Shown in pieces: positions 53,954 to 62,632 of a DNA stretch of 64,000 nucleotides (positions within the stretch are counted from its first letter, which is position 1; each line of letters begins with the position of its first letter). The DNA comes from Variovorax atrisoli 110B (lineage in GTDB: Bacteria > Pseudomonadota > Gammaproteobacteria > Burkholderiales > Burkholderiaceae_C), in NCBI RefSeq assembly GCF_000382045.1, contig NZ_KB907450.1:820204-884203 (forward strand), in the 5' to 3' direction. The notes beneath the pieces were generated by a model. The model had not been told where the DNA came from and made no database searches. It was given only the letters and a program-made list of their open reading frames with translations. Both the position numbers and the translations under genes were made by a program.

Positions 53954-55197
53954 AGGTTCTCCTCTACTCGATGAACTTCGCGCCCGAGCTGGCCGGCATC
54001 GGCAAGTACTCGGGCGAGATGGCCGAGTGGCTGCAGGCGCGCGGGCACGAGGTGCGGGTGATCGCGTCGCCGCCCTTCTTTCCGCAGTGGTCGGTGTTCG
54101 AGGGCCATTCGGCCTGGATGTACCGCAAGTCGGTCTGGAACGGCGTGACGGTCTGGCGTGCGCCCACATGGGTGCCCAAGCAGCCGCGGGCGCTGGGGCG
54201 CATCGGGCACCTGCTGTCGTTCACGCTGTCGAGCGTGCCGCTGCTGCTGGCGCAGATCTTCTGGCGGCCGGAGGTCGTGATCGTTGTGGAGCCGCCCGTG
54301 TCCTGCGCGCCGGCCGCGCTGTGCCTGGCCAAGCTGCTGCGCGCCCGGTCCTGGCTGCACATCCAGGACTACGAGGTGGACGCCGCCTTCGGCCTGGGCT
54401 GGCTGCGTGGCGACCGGGTGAAGCGATTCGCGCTGGCGGCCGAGCGCTGGCTGATGCGCAGGTTCGACCGGGTGTCGACCATCTCCACCACGATGCGCGC
54501 CAGGGCGCTGGAAAAAGGCGTCGACGAATCGAGGCTGGTGCTGTTCCCGAACTGGGTCGACGTGGAGGCGATCCGGCCCGTCGAGCGGCCGCCGCTGGCT
54601 GCGGATGCCTCGCCGCAGGGCTATCGCGCGGAGCTGGGCATTCCGGCGGACGCGGTGGTGGTGCTATATGCCGGCAGCCTCGGCAGCAAGCAGGGCATCG
54701 AGTTGCTGGCCGAGGCGGCGCGGCTGCTGGTGTGCTCGCACGACATCCACTTCGTCTTCTGCGGCAACGGGCCGAGCCGCCCGTCGCTCACGAGCGCCTG
54801 CGCGCAGCTGGCCAACGTGCACTTCCTCGACCTGCAACCCAACGAGCGCTTCAACGAACTGCTGGGCATGGCCGACATCCACGTACTGCCCCAGCGCGCG
54901 GACGCGGCCGACCTGGTCATGCCCTCGAAGCTGGGCGGCATGTTCGCCAGCGGCCGCGCGGTGATCGTGACGGCGCATGCCGGCACCGCGCTCAGCGAGG
55001 CGGTGTGGGGCCGCGGCGTGGTGGTGCAGCCCGGCGACGCCGCCGCGCTGGCCGATGCCATCGAGCAGCTGTCGATGTCGCCCGCCACGCGCGAGCTGAT
55101 GGGCTCGATCGGCCGGCGCTTCGCCGAGGCCGAACTCGACCGCAACGTGATCCTGCAGCGCCTCGAAGAGGAACTGCAGCGCTGCGCGACCGCCTGA
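53950..55197 (+). CDS. WcaI-like GT4 glycosyltransferase
   Basis: A 415-residue GT-B transferase. The GTG start at 53950 overlaps the flippase stop. N-terminal LLYSMNFAPELAGIGKYSGE is typical of the colanic-acid WcaI/GT4 group, followed by VIASPPFFPQW and LHIQDYEVDAAFGLG. The C-terminal domain has LYAGSLGSKQGIELLAEAA, VFCGNGPSRPSL and ADLVMPSKLGGMFASGRAV. WcaI family members are proposed fucosyltransferases, which agrees with the GDP-fucose synthase in the operon. Confidence 0.87.
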   Translation: MKVLLYSMNFAPELAGIGKYSGEMAEWLQARGHEVRVIASPPFFPQWSVFEGHSAWMYRKSVWNGVTVWRAPTWVPKQPRALGRIGHLLSFTLSSVPLLLAQIFWRPEVVIVVEPPVSCAPAALCLAKLLRARSWLHIQDYEVDAAFGLGWLRGDRVKRFALAAERWLMRRFDRVSTISTTMRARALEKGVDESRLVLFPNWVDVEAIRPVERPPLAADASPQGYRAELGIPADAVVVLYAGSLGSKQGIELLAEAARLLVCSHDIHFVFCGNGPSRPSLTSACAQLANVHFLDLQPNERFNELLGMADIHVLPQRADAADLVMPSKLGGMFASGRAVIVTAHAGTALSEAVWGRGVVVQPGDAAALADAIEQLSMSPATRELMGSIGRRFAEAELDRNVILQRLEEELQRCATA

Positions 55198-55228
55198 CGC
55201 GACGGCCGCCGCCACCAGGAACACGACC

Positions 55229-56341
55229 ATGCCAGCACCCAGGATCCTCGTGACAGGCGGCGCAGGCTTCATCGGCAGCCACACCTGCGTGGCGCTGATC
55301 GAGGCGGGCTACCAGCCGGTGGTGCTCGACACGCTGGTCAACAGCGATGCGCGCTCGCTCAAGCGGGTGGCGTGCATCACCGGCGTCGAGCCCGTGCTGG
55401 TGCGCGCCGACGTGCGCGATGCAGCCGCACTGGACCGCGCCTTCGCGGCACACGAGGTGCGCGCCGTGGTGCACCTGGCGGGGCTGAAGGCGGTCGGCGA
55501 ATCGGTGGCCGATCCGCTGGGCTACTACGACGTCAACCTGGCCGGCAGCCTCGCGCTGGCGCGAGCCATGGACCGTGCGGGGGTGCGCACGCTGGTGTTC
55601 TCGTCCTCCGCCACGGTGTACGGCGACTCGCATCCCTCGCCCATCGCCGAGGCCGCGCCGCACGGCCCCGTCAACCCCTACGGCCGTACCAAGTCGATGG
55701 TGGAGAGCATGCTGGCCGACCTCTCGCGAGCCGACCCGCGCTGGGGCATTGCCTGCCTGCGCTACTTCAACCCCGTGGGCGCGCACGAGAGCGGCCTGCT
55801 CGGCGAGCTGCCCAACGGCCCGCCGAACAACCTGATGCCCTACATCTCGCAGGTCGCGGCCGGCGAGCGCGAGTACCTGGTGGTGCACGGCGCCGACTAC
55901 GACACCGCCGACGGCACCGGCGTGCGCGACTACGTGCACGTGATGGACGTGGCCGAGGGGCATGTGGCGGCCCTGCATCGCGCGGCGCGCCGGCCGGGCA
56001 TCCTCATGGCCAACCTGGGCACCGGCCACGGCGCATCGGTGCTGGAAGTGGTCTCGGCCTTCGAGCGCGCGAGCGGCCGGCGCATCGCGCTGCGCATCGG
56101 GCCGCGCCGCCCTGGCGATGCCCCCGCCTACTGGGCCGATGCGCGCAGCGCGTGGCGCACGCTCGGCTGGCGGGCGCGCCGCGACCTCGACCAGATGTGC
56201 GCCGACAGCTGGCGCTGGCAGTGCGCCAACCCGCACGGTTTCGACGACCCGGTGCCCGCCCTGGTGCCCGGGGCCGCGCTTTTCCAGAACAACGACAGAG
56301 GCATCAACATCCACTCCAACCGGGGGCACACCCATGTCTGA
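55229..56341 (+). CDS. galE: UDP-glucose 4-epimerase
   Basis: A 370-residue extended SDR. N-terminal NAD site GGAGFIGSHTCVALIEAGY, catalytic Ser in VFSSSATVYG and YxxxK in NPYGRTK, and family phrases LRYFNPVGAHESG and VRDYVHVMDVAEGH. It supplies UDP-galactose (or a related 4-epimer) for the polymer. The C-terminus extends ~25 residues beyond typical GalE. The last 8 bases overlap the regulator start. Confidence 0.93.
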   Translation: MPAPRILVTGGAGFIGSHTCVALIEAGYQPVVLDTLVNSDARSLKRVACITGVEPVLVRADVRDAAALDRAFAAHEVRAVVHLAGLKAVGESVADPLGYYDVNLAGSLALARAMDRAGVRTLVFSSSATVYGDSHPSPIAEAAPHGPVNPYGRTKSMVESMLADLSRADPRWGIACLRYFNPVGAHESGLLGELPNGPPNNLMPYISQVAAGEREYLVVHGADYDTADGTGVRDYVHVMDVAEGHVAALHRAARRPGILMANLGTGHGASVLEVVSAFERASGRRIALRIGPRRPGDAPAYWADARSAWRTLGWRARRDLDQMCADSWRWQCANPHGFDDPVPALVPGAALFQNNDRGINIHSNRGHTHV

Positions 56342-57113
56342 ACAAGCTACAACCCCAGCCATCGAGCTGGGCGCCGGCCAGTCGGGCTATCCGCCAGGGG
56401 TCTGCGCACCGGCCACGCCGCTGTGGCCGGGGTTCCTGACCGGGCAGGAAGACGCGCCGGTGCGCGTGCTGCTCGTGGACGACGACGAGTTCATGCGCCG
56501 CGTGATCGCGCAGGAGCTGCTGTCCGACCTGCGCATACAGCTCGAGGGCCAGGCCGGCAGCCTGCGCGAGGGCCGGCGGCTGGTGGCCACGCACGAGTTC
56601 GACGTGCTGATGGTCGACCTGCGGCTGGGCGACGGCTCCGGCTTCGACCTGATCCAGGAAGCGCGCGAGCACCGCCGCTCGGCCGAGATCATCGTCATCA
56701 CCGTGCTGGAGGACGAGGCGCACGTGCTGCACGCGCTGGAACTGGGCGCCACCGGCTACCTGCTGAAGGACGCATGGCTGCAGAGCTTCGCCCAGGCGGT
56801 GCTGCAGGTGGTCAACGGCGGTGCCGCCATCACGCCGCGGCTGGCACGCCGGCTGCTCTCGCGGCTGAGCCACCGGCCGGTGGGCGCGCTGCCGCCGGTG
56901 GCGCAACCCGTGCCGCGCGCGACGACGCTGACGGCGCGCGAGTGCGAGGTCCTGCGCTTCGTCGCGCGCGGGCATGTGACCGAGGAAATCGGAAACAGGC
57001 TGGGCATCTCGGGGCAGACCGTCAACGCCCACATCAAGAACATCTACAAGAAGCTGCACGTCCACTCGCGCGCGCAGGCCGTGAGCTACGCCGCGTATTC
57101 CGGGCTGATCTGA
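56334..57113 (+). CDS. LuxR/NarL-type response regulator within the EPS operon
   Basis: A 259-residue regulator with an unusual ~35-residue N-terminal extension before the receiver (VLLVDDDEFMRRVI). Phospho-acceptor Asp95 in VLMVDLRLGDGSG; switch Thr in ITVLED and Lys in YLLKDAW. The LuxR helix-turn-helix (about 195-255) contains LTARECEVLRFVARGH, EEIGNRLGISGQTVNAHIK and NIYKKLHV. No kinase gene lies next to it, so it is an orphan in this window. Location inside the operon suggests feedback control of the polymer/peptide genes. 8-base overlap with galE. Confidence 0.88.
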   Translation: MSEQATTPAIELGAGQSGYPPGVCAPATPLWPGFLTGQEDAPVRVLLVDDDEFMRRVIAQELLSDLRIQLEGQAGSLREGRRLVATHEFDVLMVDLRLGDGSGFDLIQEAREHRRSAEIIVITVLEDEAHVLHALELGATGYLLKDAWLQSFAQAVLQVVNGGAAITPRLARRLLSRLSHRPVGALPPVAQPVPRATTLTARECEVLRFVARGHVTEEIGNRLGISGQTVNAHIKNIYKKLHVHSRAQAVSYAAYSGLI

Positions 57114-57169
57114 ACCGGACGGCCCTCCATCCACCCCACCCACCACCTCCTTCACGCTGGCGACCGATC

Positions 57170-58657
57170 ATGAACACCGCTCTTCCCATCCATCCCGTGG
57201 TCCTGTGCGGCGGCAGCGGCACGCGGCTGTGGCCGCTGTCGCGCAAGGCCCTGCCCAAGCAGTTCGCGCCGCTGGTCGGCGGCAAGAGCCTGCTGCAGCT
57301 CACGCTGGAACGGCTGGCGCTGCTGAATGCCGACATCACCTGCGTGACCTCGGAAGACCACCGCTTCCTGGTGAAGGAAACGGTGGACAACGCCCGGGTC
57401 ACGGGCCGGCAGATCCTGGAGCCGGTGGCGCGCAACACCGCGGCCGCGATGGCGTCGGCGGCGCTGCTGGCTGCACCCGACGACCTGCTGCTGTTCGCGC
57501 CCTCGGACCACCACATTCCCGACATCGCCCTGTTCGAGCGCACCGTGCGCACCGGCATCGATGCCGCGCTGGCCGGCAACATCGTCACCTTCGGCGTGGT
57601 GCCGAGCTTCCCGAGCACGGCCTACGGCTACATCGAGGCCGGCGAGGCGCTGGCCGACGGCCATAGCCACGCGGTGGCGCGCTTCGTCGAGAAGCCGAGC
57701 GCAGCGGTGGCCGAGATGCTGATCCTGCAGGGCGGCTACAGCTGGAACGCGGGCATCTTCCTCGTGCAGGCACGCACGCTGGTCGCCGCGCTTCGCGAGC
57801 ACGCGGTCGACATCCTCCAAGCCTGCGAGAACGCGACGGCCAAGGCGAGCCGCGACGGCAGCTTCCTGCGCCTGGACCGCGTCGCCTTCGAGCAGTGCCG
57901 CGCCGACAGCATCGACTACGCGGTGCTCGAGAAGCACCGGCAGATCGCCGTCGTCAAGTTCGAGGGCCTGTGGAGCGACGTGGGCAGCTGGAACGCAGTC
58001 GCCAGCCTGCATCCGGCCGACGATGCCGGCAACCGGCTCAGCGGCAAGGCCAGCGCACTGAACTCGCGCAACACCTTCGTGCACGCGCCGCACCGGCCGG
58101 TGGTGGCCCTGGGCACGCAGGACCTCATCATCGTGGACACGCCCGACGCGGTGCTCGTGGCCGGCGCGGGCTGCGCCGAGCAGGTGGCGGAGGTGGTGCG
58201 CAAGCTCTCGCTGGAAGGCTGCACCGAGGCCACCGAGCACCGCCGCGTGGTGCGCCCATGGGGCGCCTACGACAGCATCGACCTGGGCGAGCGCTTCCAG
58301 GTCAAGCGCCTGACGGTGAAGCCCGGCGCCCGGCTCTCTCTGCAGATGCACCACCACCGCTCCGAGCACTGGGTGGTCGTGAAGGGCACGGCACGCGCCA
58401 CCTGCGACGGCACGGTGAGGCTGGTGCACGAGAACGAATCGATCTACCTGCCCTCCGGCGCGATCCACCGGCTGGAAAACCCGGGCAAGACAGTGCTCGA
58501 GGTGATCGAGGTGCAGACCGGCGGCTATCTCGGCGAAGACGACATCGTGCGCTTCGACGACACCTACGGACGCTGCGCACCGCAGCCGGAGGCCGCAGCA
58601 ACGGCTACGAGTGCGGCCACGTTGCCGGCGGACCTCATCGCGGCAGATACGGCGTGA
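57170..58657 (+). CDS. manC: Mannose-1-phosphate guanylyltransferase/mannose-6-phosphate isomerase
   Basis: A 495-residue bifunctional enzyme of the ManC/XanB type. N-terminal pyrophosphorylase signature CGGSGTRLWPLSRKALPKQF; FVEKP (sugar-binding) and WNAGIFL. C-terminal cupin isomerase domain with RPWGAYDSI, LQMHHHRSEHWVVVKGTA and the metal-site PSGAIHRLEN. It makes GDP-mannose, the precursor of GDP-fucose. Last gene of the operon, 56 bases after the regulator. Its final 23 bases overlap the convergent DJ-1/PfpI gene. Confidence 0.93.
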   Translation: MNTALPIHPVVLCGGSGTRLWPLSRKALPKQFAPLVGGKSLLQLTLERLALLNADITCVTSEDHRFLVKETVDNARVTGRQILEPVARNTAAAMASAALLAAPDDLLLFAPSDHHIPDIALFERTVRTGIDAALAGNIVTFGVVPSFPSTAYGYIEAGEALADGHSHAVARFVEKPSAAVAEMLILQGGYSWNAGIFLVQARTLVAALREHAVDILQACENATAKASRDGSFLRLDRVAFEQCRADSIDYAVLEKHRQIAVVKFEGLWSDVGSWNAVASLHPADDAGNRLSGKASALNSRNTFVHAPHRPVVALGTQDLIIVDTPDAVLVAGAGCAEQVAEVVRKLSLEGCTEATEHRRVVRPWGAYDSIDLGERFQVKRLTVKPGARLSLQMHHHRSEHWVVVKGTARATCDGTVRLVHENESIYLPSGAIHRLENPGKTVLEVIEVQTGGYLGEDDIVRFDDTYGRCAPQPEAAATATSAATLPADLIAADTA

Positions 58658-59237
58658 TGTTCTTCAGCGCGTTGGCGACGTAGGCGTCCTTCTCGCCCAC
58701 CGGCGCCACGTAGTGCAGCGCGTCGGCAGCCGCCTCGACGCCCTCGGCGCGCGCGATGATCCAGCCGGCCAGGTAGGGCGACGCGAAGCAGCCCCCCGCG
58801 GTGGCGACGTTGCCGCGCGCGAAGAAGGGCTGGTTCAGCACTTCCACGCCGGCTTCCTGCACCCAGGGCTTGGTCGTCAGGTCGGTGCAGGCCGGCACGC
58901 CCTCGACGAGGCCGAGCCTGGCCAGCACGAGCGTGCCCGAGCACTGCGCCGCGATCAGCTGCCGCTGCGGATCGAGCGACAGGCGCCCCATCAGCTCCGG
59001 GCTGGCGACCACCTCGCGCGTCTTCACCCCGCTGCCGACCACCACCGCATCCGCGCGGCGCGCATCTTCGAGCAGCGACTGCGCGCGGATGGTGACGCCG
59101 TTCATCGACGTGACTTCCGCCGTCGGGCAGCAGATGCTCACGCGCCAGCCAGGCTTCTTGATGCGGTTGAGCACGCCCAGCGCAATGAGCGAGTCGAGTT
59201 CGTTGAAGCCGTCGAAGGTGAGGATGGCGATGTGCAT
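58635..59237 (-). CDS. DJ-1/PfpI family protein
   Basis: A 200-residue protein of the DJ-1/PfpI (class I glutamine amidotransferase-like) superfamily. Family phrases: AILTFDGFNELDSLIALGVL near the N-terminus and the nucleophile elbow AAQCSGTLVLARLG with the reactive Cys at about residue 99; AGGCFASPYLAGW follows. It starts at the ATG at 59237, divergent from the MocR-type gene. Members are deglycases, chaperones, isonitrile hydratase-like enzymes or amidases; the substrate cannot be assigned. The 3' end overlaps manC by 23 bases. Confidence 0.85.
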   Translation of the reverse strand: MHIAILTFDGFNELDSLIALGVLNRIKKPGWRVSICCPTAEVTSMNGVTIRAQSLLEDARRADAVVVGSGVKTREVVASPELMGRLSLDPQRQLIAAQCSGTLVLARLGLVEGVPACTDLTTKPWVQEAGVEVLNQPFFARGNVATAGGCFASPYLAGWIIARAEGVEAAADALHYVAPVGEKDAYVANALKNITPYLPR

Positions 59238-59295
59238 GATCGTTGGCAGGTGGAGCGGGAGCCGGAATGGCGCCATCCTAGGAGAGCCGATCAAT

Positions 59296-59311
59296 ACAAT
59301 CAAAGAATTGT
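59296..59311. promoter_or_regulatory. Short inverted repeat in DJ-1/MocR divergent promoter
   Basis: ACAAT (59296-59300), six bases, ATTGT (59307-59311), in the AT-rich centre of the 95-bp divergent region. It may be the binding site of the MocR-type protein encoded 22 bases downstream, as divergent MocR genes often regulate the facing gene. Confidence 0.3.
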
Positions 59312-59332
59312 CATGGATACATCGAACCGACG

Positions 59333-60667
59333 ATGGCCGAAGCCCGCTACAAGCAACTGGTCGATGAACTCGCCGCGCAGATCCGCGCCGGCCGGCTGCC
59401 GCCCGGCACCCGCCTGCCCACGCACCGCAAGCTGGCGGAGCGCCACGGGCTTGCGCTGGTCACCGCATCGCGCGTCTATGCCGAACTGGAGGCCATGGGC
59501 CTGGTCAGCGGCGAGGTCGGCCGCGGCACCTTCGTGCGCGAGGCCTCGCTGCGCGTGGGCCCCGGCGCCGACCAGCGCGCCCTGCCGGCGGACCTGGTCG
59601 ACCTGAACTTCAACTACCCCGCGCTGCCCGGGCAGGCCGAACTGCTGCGCAGCGCGCTGCGGCAGCTCGCAGCCGGCGGCGAGCTCGACGCGATGCTGCG
59701 CTACGCACCGCACGGCGGGCGGATGCACGAACGCGCCTGCTTCGCCCGGCACCTCGCCTCGCGAGGGCTCGCGGCGGAGCCGTCGAACGTGCTGATCGTC
59801 GACGGTGCCCAGCACGGCCTCGCCGTGACTGCAATGGCGTTGCTGCAGCCCGGCGATGTGGTCGCAGTGGACGCCCTCACCTACCCCGGCTTCAAGGTGC
59901 TGGCCGAGGCGCACCGGCTGGAACTCGCGCCCCTGCCCGCCGCCGGCCAGGGCCCCGATCTCGACGCGCTGGAGCGCCTGTGCGCACGGCGCCGCGTGCG
60001 TGCCGTCTACGCCATGCCGACCATGCACAACCCGCTGGGCTGGGTGATGAGCGCGAGCCGCCGCAAGCGCCTCGTGGCCATCGCGCGGCGGCACGGGCTG
60101 CTCGTCATCGAGGATGCGGCCTACGCCTTCCTGGCCGATGAGCCACCTCCGCCGCTTGCCGTGCTGGCGCCCGAGACGACGGTGTATGTCTCGGGCCTCT
60201 CCAAGAACGTCGCGACCGGCCTGCGCGTCGGCTTCGTCGCCGCGCCCGATGCGTGGGTGCCGAAGCTGGAGCGCGCGATCCGCACCACGACGTGGTGCAC
60301 GCCGGGCGTGACCACCGCCATCGCATGCACCTGGCTGGAGGACGGCACGGTCGAGCGGCTCGAATCGGAGAAGCGGCAGGACGCGTCGGCTCGGCAGGCC
60401 ATCGTCGGCGAAGTGCTCGCTAGGATGGGGTGCGTGCGGCATCCGTTCTCGTACTTCGCCTGGCTGCCGCTGCCGGAGGAGACGCGGGCCGATCTGGTTG
60501 CCGCGGCGCTGATGCGTGAAGGCGTTTCGGTTTCCACGGCCGAACCTTTTGCTACGTCGAAGCATGTGCCGCACGCGTTGCGGCTGGCGTTGGGGTCGGT
60601 CGGGTTGGATGGTTTGCGCAGCGCCTTGCGGACTGTGCGGCGGGTGGTCGAGGAGCAGTCTTTCTGA
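59333..60667 (+). CDS. MocR-type (GntR-aminotransferase) transcriptional regulator
   Basis: A 444-residue fusion. Residues ~1-70 are a GntR winged-helix domain (QLVDELAAQIRAGRLPPGTR, KLAERHGLALVTASRVYAEL, GRGTFVRE). Residues ~90-440 are a fold-type-I aminotransferase domain with HNPLGWVMSASRRKRL, the Asp of VIEDAAYAF and the PLP Lys in VSGLSKNVATGLRVGF. MocR regulators bind PLP-amino adducts as effectors. Divergent from the DJ-1/PfpI gene, which is the likeliest target. Confidence 0.9.
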   Translation: MAEARYKQLVDELAAQIRAGRLPPGTRLPTHRKLAERHGLALVTASRVYAELEAMGLVSGEVGRGTFVREASLRVGPGADQRALPADLVDLNFNYPALPGQAELLRSALRQLAAGGELDAMLRYAPHGGRMHERACFARHLASRGLAAEPSNVLIVDGAQHGLAVTAMALLQPGDVVAVDALTYPGFKVLAEAHRLELAPLPAAGQGPDLDALERLCARRRVRAVYAMPTMHNPLGWVMSASRRKRLVAIARRHGLLVIEDAAYAFLADEPPPPLAVLAPETTVYVSGLSKNVATGLRVGFVAAPDAWVPKLERAIRTTTWCTPGVTTAIACTWLEDGTVERLESEKRQDASARQAIVGEVLARMGCVRHPFSYFAWLPLPEETRADLVAAALMREGVSVSTAEPFATSKHVPHALRLALGSVGLDGLRSALRTVRRVVEEQSF

Positions 60668-60762
60668 GATCCTGCGCGACGGCTGCCGGCTCGACGGAAC
60701 CATGCTGATGGAGCATTCGGGCCGCCACCTCAGATCGACGTCGATAGTTCGTATCAGCGCGC

Positions 60763-60803
60763 TGAGGTCCGTGCGAATCGGGTGCTCGAATCTGCGGACC
60801 TCA
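60763..60803. other. 9-bp inverted repeat between convergent genes
   Basis: TGAGGTCCG (60763-60771) and CGGACCTCA (60795-60803) with a 23-nt spacer; the right arm includes the stop codon of the DSD1-type gene. It may act as a bidirectional terminator-like structure, but there is no T-run. Confidence 0.3.
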
Positions 60804-61937
60804 CCAGCCGTGAAAACGCCCCCAGGCGCGCAGCGAGCCATCGTCCGACAACGCGTGATATTCCGGGAACTGCGCCCCCGTCGCACAAGCATGGTTCGGC
60901 AGGATGCGCAGCCTCGTCCCCACGGGAAAGCGCGCCGCAATGTCCGCATCCGCCTCGCCTTCCCGCGAAAGAATGCCGTGTTCCTGGTTTGCACCACTGA
61001 GCACATAGCCGTCGAGTACCCGCCCCTGCGCATCGCAGATCTGCCCGTACCCGAAGTCCCACTTCTGCTTCTGCGTCCCCCGGTCGCGGCTCATCGCCAT
61101 CCAGCCTGCGTCGACGATGGCCCAGCCTTTGTCGGCCTGGTGGCCGATCACGGTGGTCAGCACGCTCAGGGCGATGTCGTCTTCCGTGCACACGCCGATG
61201 TTGCGCATGACGAGGTCGAAGAAGACGTACACGCCGGCCCGCACTTCGGTCACACCGTCCAGCGCATCCGCAGCCAACGCGGTGGGCGTGGAACCCACGC
61301 TGACCACTGGGCACGGCAGCCCTGCCCCTCCCAGCCGCTGCGCCGCGCGCACGCAGGCTGAGCGTTCCTGCTCGGCCATCGCCTTGAGGGCCTCGGGCGT
61401 ATCGAGTTCGTAGCTGGAGCCCGCGTGGGTCAGCACACCGCCGAGGCGCATGCCGCCCTCGTGCAGCACGCGGCCGACTTCGATCAGCGCGTCTTCTTCG
61501 GGCTTGATGCCGCTGCGGTGCCCGTCGGTGTCGACTTCGATCAGCACGTCGAAGGCCTCGCCGCTCGCGCGGCCGAACTCGACGATCGCGCGCGCCGAAG
61601 CCACGCTGTCGGTGAGGATGCCCAGCGCGCAGCCGCGGCGGCGCAGCTCCAGCGCATGCGGCAGCCGGTGCGGCGCCATGCCGACGGCGTAGAGGATGTC
61701 GGTGAAGCCTTCGGCGAAGAACTGCTCGACCTCCTTCAGCGTGGAGACGGTGATGCCCAGAGCGCCCGCGTCTCGCTGCGCCTTCGCGACTTCGATGCAC
61801 TTGCTGGTCTTCACATGCGGGCGGAAGCGCACGCCGAGCTCGTTCATGTGCCTTTGCATGCGTTGGATGTTGCGCTGCATGCGCGTGCTCTCGATGAGGG
61901 CCGCGGGCGTGTCGATGGTGGCGAGGGTTTCTGTCAT
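60801..61937 (-). CDS. DSD1-type PLP-dependent enzyme (D-threonine aldolase/D-serine dehydratase fold)
   Basis: A 378-residue fold-type-III PLP enzyme. PLP Lys in RPHVKTSKCIEVAK near residue 43; IDTPAALIESTRMQRNIQRM at the N-terminus; GSTPTA near residue 220 (phosphate binding); and a C-terminal metal site LPNHACATGAQF with His and Cys ligands, as in DSD1/D-threonine aldolases and D-threo-3-hydroxyaspartate dehydratases. It acts on a D-3-hydroxy amino acid; the exact substrate is unknown. It is followed downstream by the MocR gene (convergent) and preceded by the HAD-type gene, 21 bases away, probably one operon. Confidence 0.87.
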   Translation of the reverse strand: MTETLATIDTPAALIESTRMQRNIQRMQRHMNELGVRFRPHVKTSKCIEVAKAQRDAGALGITVSTLKEVEQFFAEGFTDILYAVGMAPHRLPHALELRRRGCALGILTDSVASARAIVEFGRASGEAFDVLIEVDTDGHRSGIKPEEDALIEVGRVLHEGGMRLGGVLTHAGSSYELDTPEALKAMAEQERSACVRAAQRLGGAGLPCPVVSVGSTPTALAADALDGVTEVRAGVYVFFDLVMRNIGVCTEDDIALSVLTTVIGHQADKGWAIVDAGWMAMSRDRGTQKQKWDFGYGQICDAQGRVLDGYVLSGANQEHGILSREGEADADIAARFPVGTRLRILPNHACATGAQFPEYHALSDDGSLRAWGRFHGW

Positions 61938-61958
61938 GGGTGGGCCTATTTCATTCAG

Positions 61959-62603
61959 TCATTCGGCGAAGGATTGGAGCCAGGGCAGCGCGGCGTCGAG
62001 CGTGGGTGCCTGCAGCTCGGGCGGTGGCGCACCCTGGGGCAGCGAGAGGCCGACGCGGTTGTGCCAGTACGTGCGCAAGCCGACTGCCGACGTGCCGAAC
62101 ATGTCGTAGCCGGAGCCCGCGACGAAGGCCGCGTCCTGCGCCCGCACGCCCAGCTGGTCGAGCGCCATGCGGTACGGGCGCGGATCGGGCTTGTAGAAGC
62201 CGGCCTCCTCGGAAGTGACGACCACATTCCAGTCGATGCCCAGCCGTGCCGCGGCACGATGGCCCAGGCGCTTCGAGCAGTTGGTGACCACGGCAAGGCG
62301 GCAGTGCGGCTTGAGCGCCAGCAGCAGCTCGCGCGCGCCGCCCCATGCGGGCAGCGTGTCCCATTGCGCTTCGAGCGCATCGGGGGCCGAGCCGGCCATG
62401 CCGGTGTTGCGGGCAGCCTCCTGCACGAGCTGCTCGTAAGGCACGTAGGCGCCGCAGCCGTAGGTCAGGCGCAGGTACTCGGCGCGCCAGGCGCGGCCTT
62501 TCGCTTCGGAGCCGGCGGCGGCGTTCCATACGGTCCAGGAGTCGAGCAGCGCGGTAAGCAGGTCGAACAGCACGGCGCGCGGATAGGCGTTGGAGGATTG
62601 CAT
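61959..62603 (-). CDS. HAD-superfamily hydrolase, haloacid-dehalogenase-like
   Basis: A 214-residue protein, ATG at 62603. Motif I is FDLLTALLDSW, keeping the nucleophile Asp and Thr but with Leu at the second Asp position, as in dehalogenase-like rather than phosphatase members. Motif II is VVTNCSK, and the C-terminal acidic motif is FVAGSGYDMFG with the Lys in FYKPDPRPY. A cap domain of ~70 residues lies between. The real substrate may be a haloacid or another small molecule. It shares a divergent promoter with the LysR gene and precedes the DSD1-type gene. Confidence 0.8.
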   Translation of the reverse strand: MQSSNAYPRAVLFDLLTALLDSWTVWNAAAGSEAKGRAWRAEYLRLTYGCGAYVPYEQLVQEAARNTGMAGSAPDALEAQWDTLPAWGGARELLLALKPHCRLAVVTNCSKRLGHRAAARLGIDWNVVVTSEEAGFYKPDPRPYRMALDQLGVRAQDAAFVAGSGYDMFGTSAVGLRTYWHNRVGLSLPQGAPPPELQAPTLDAALPWLQSFAE

Positions 62604-62632
62604 GGGCAACGACTGTACGTTCCGAAGCCATG

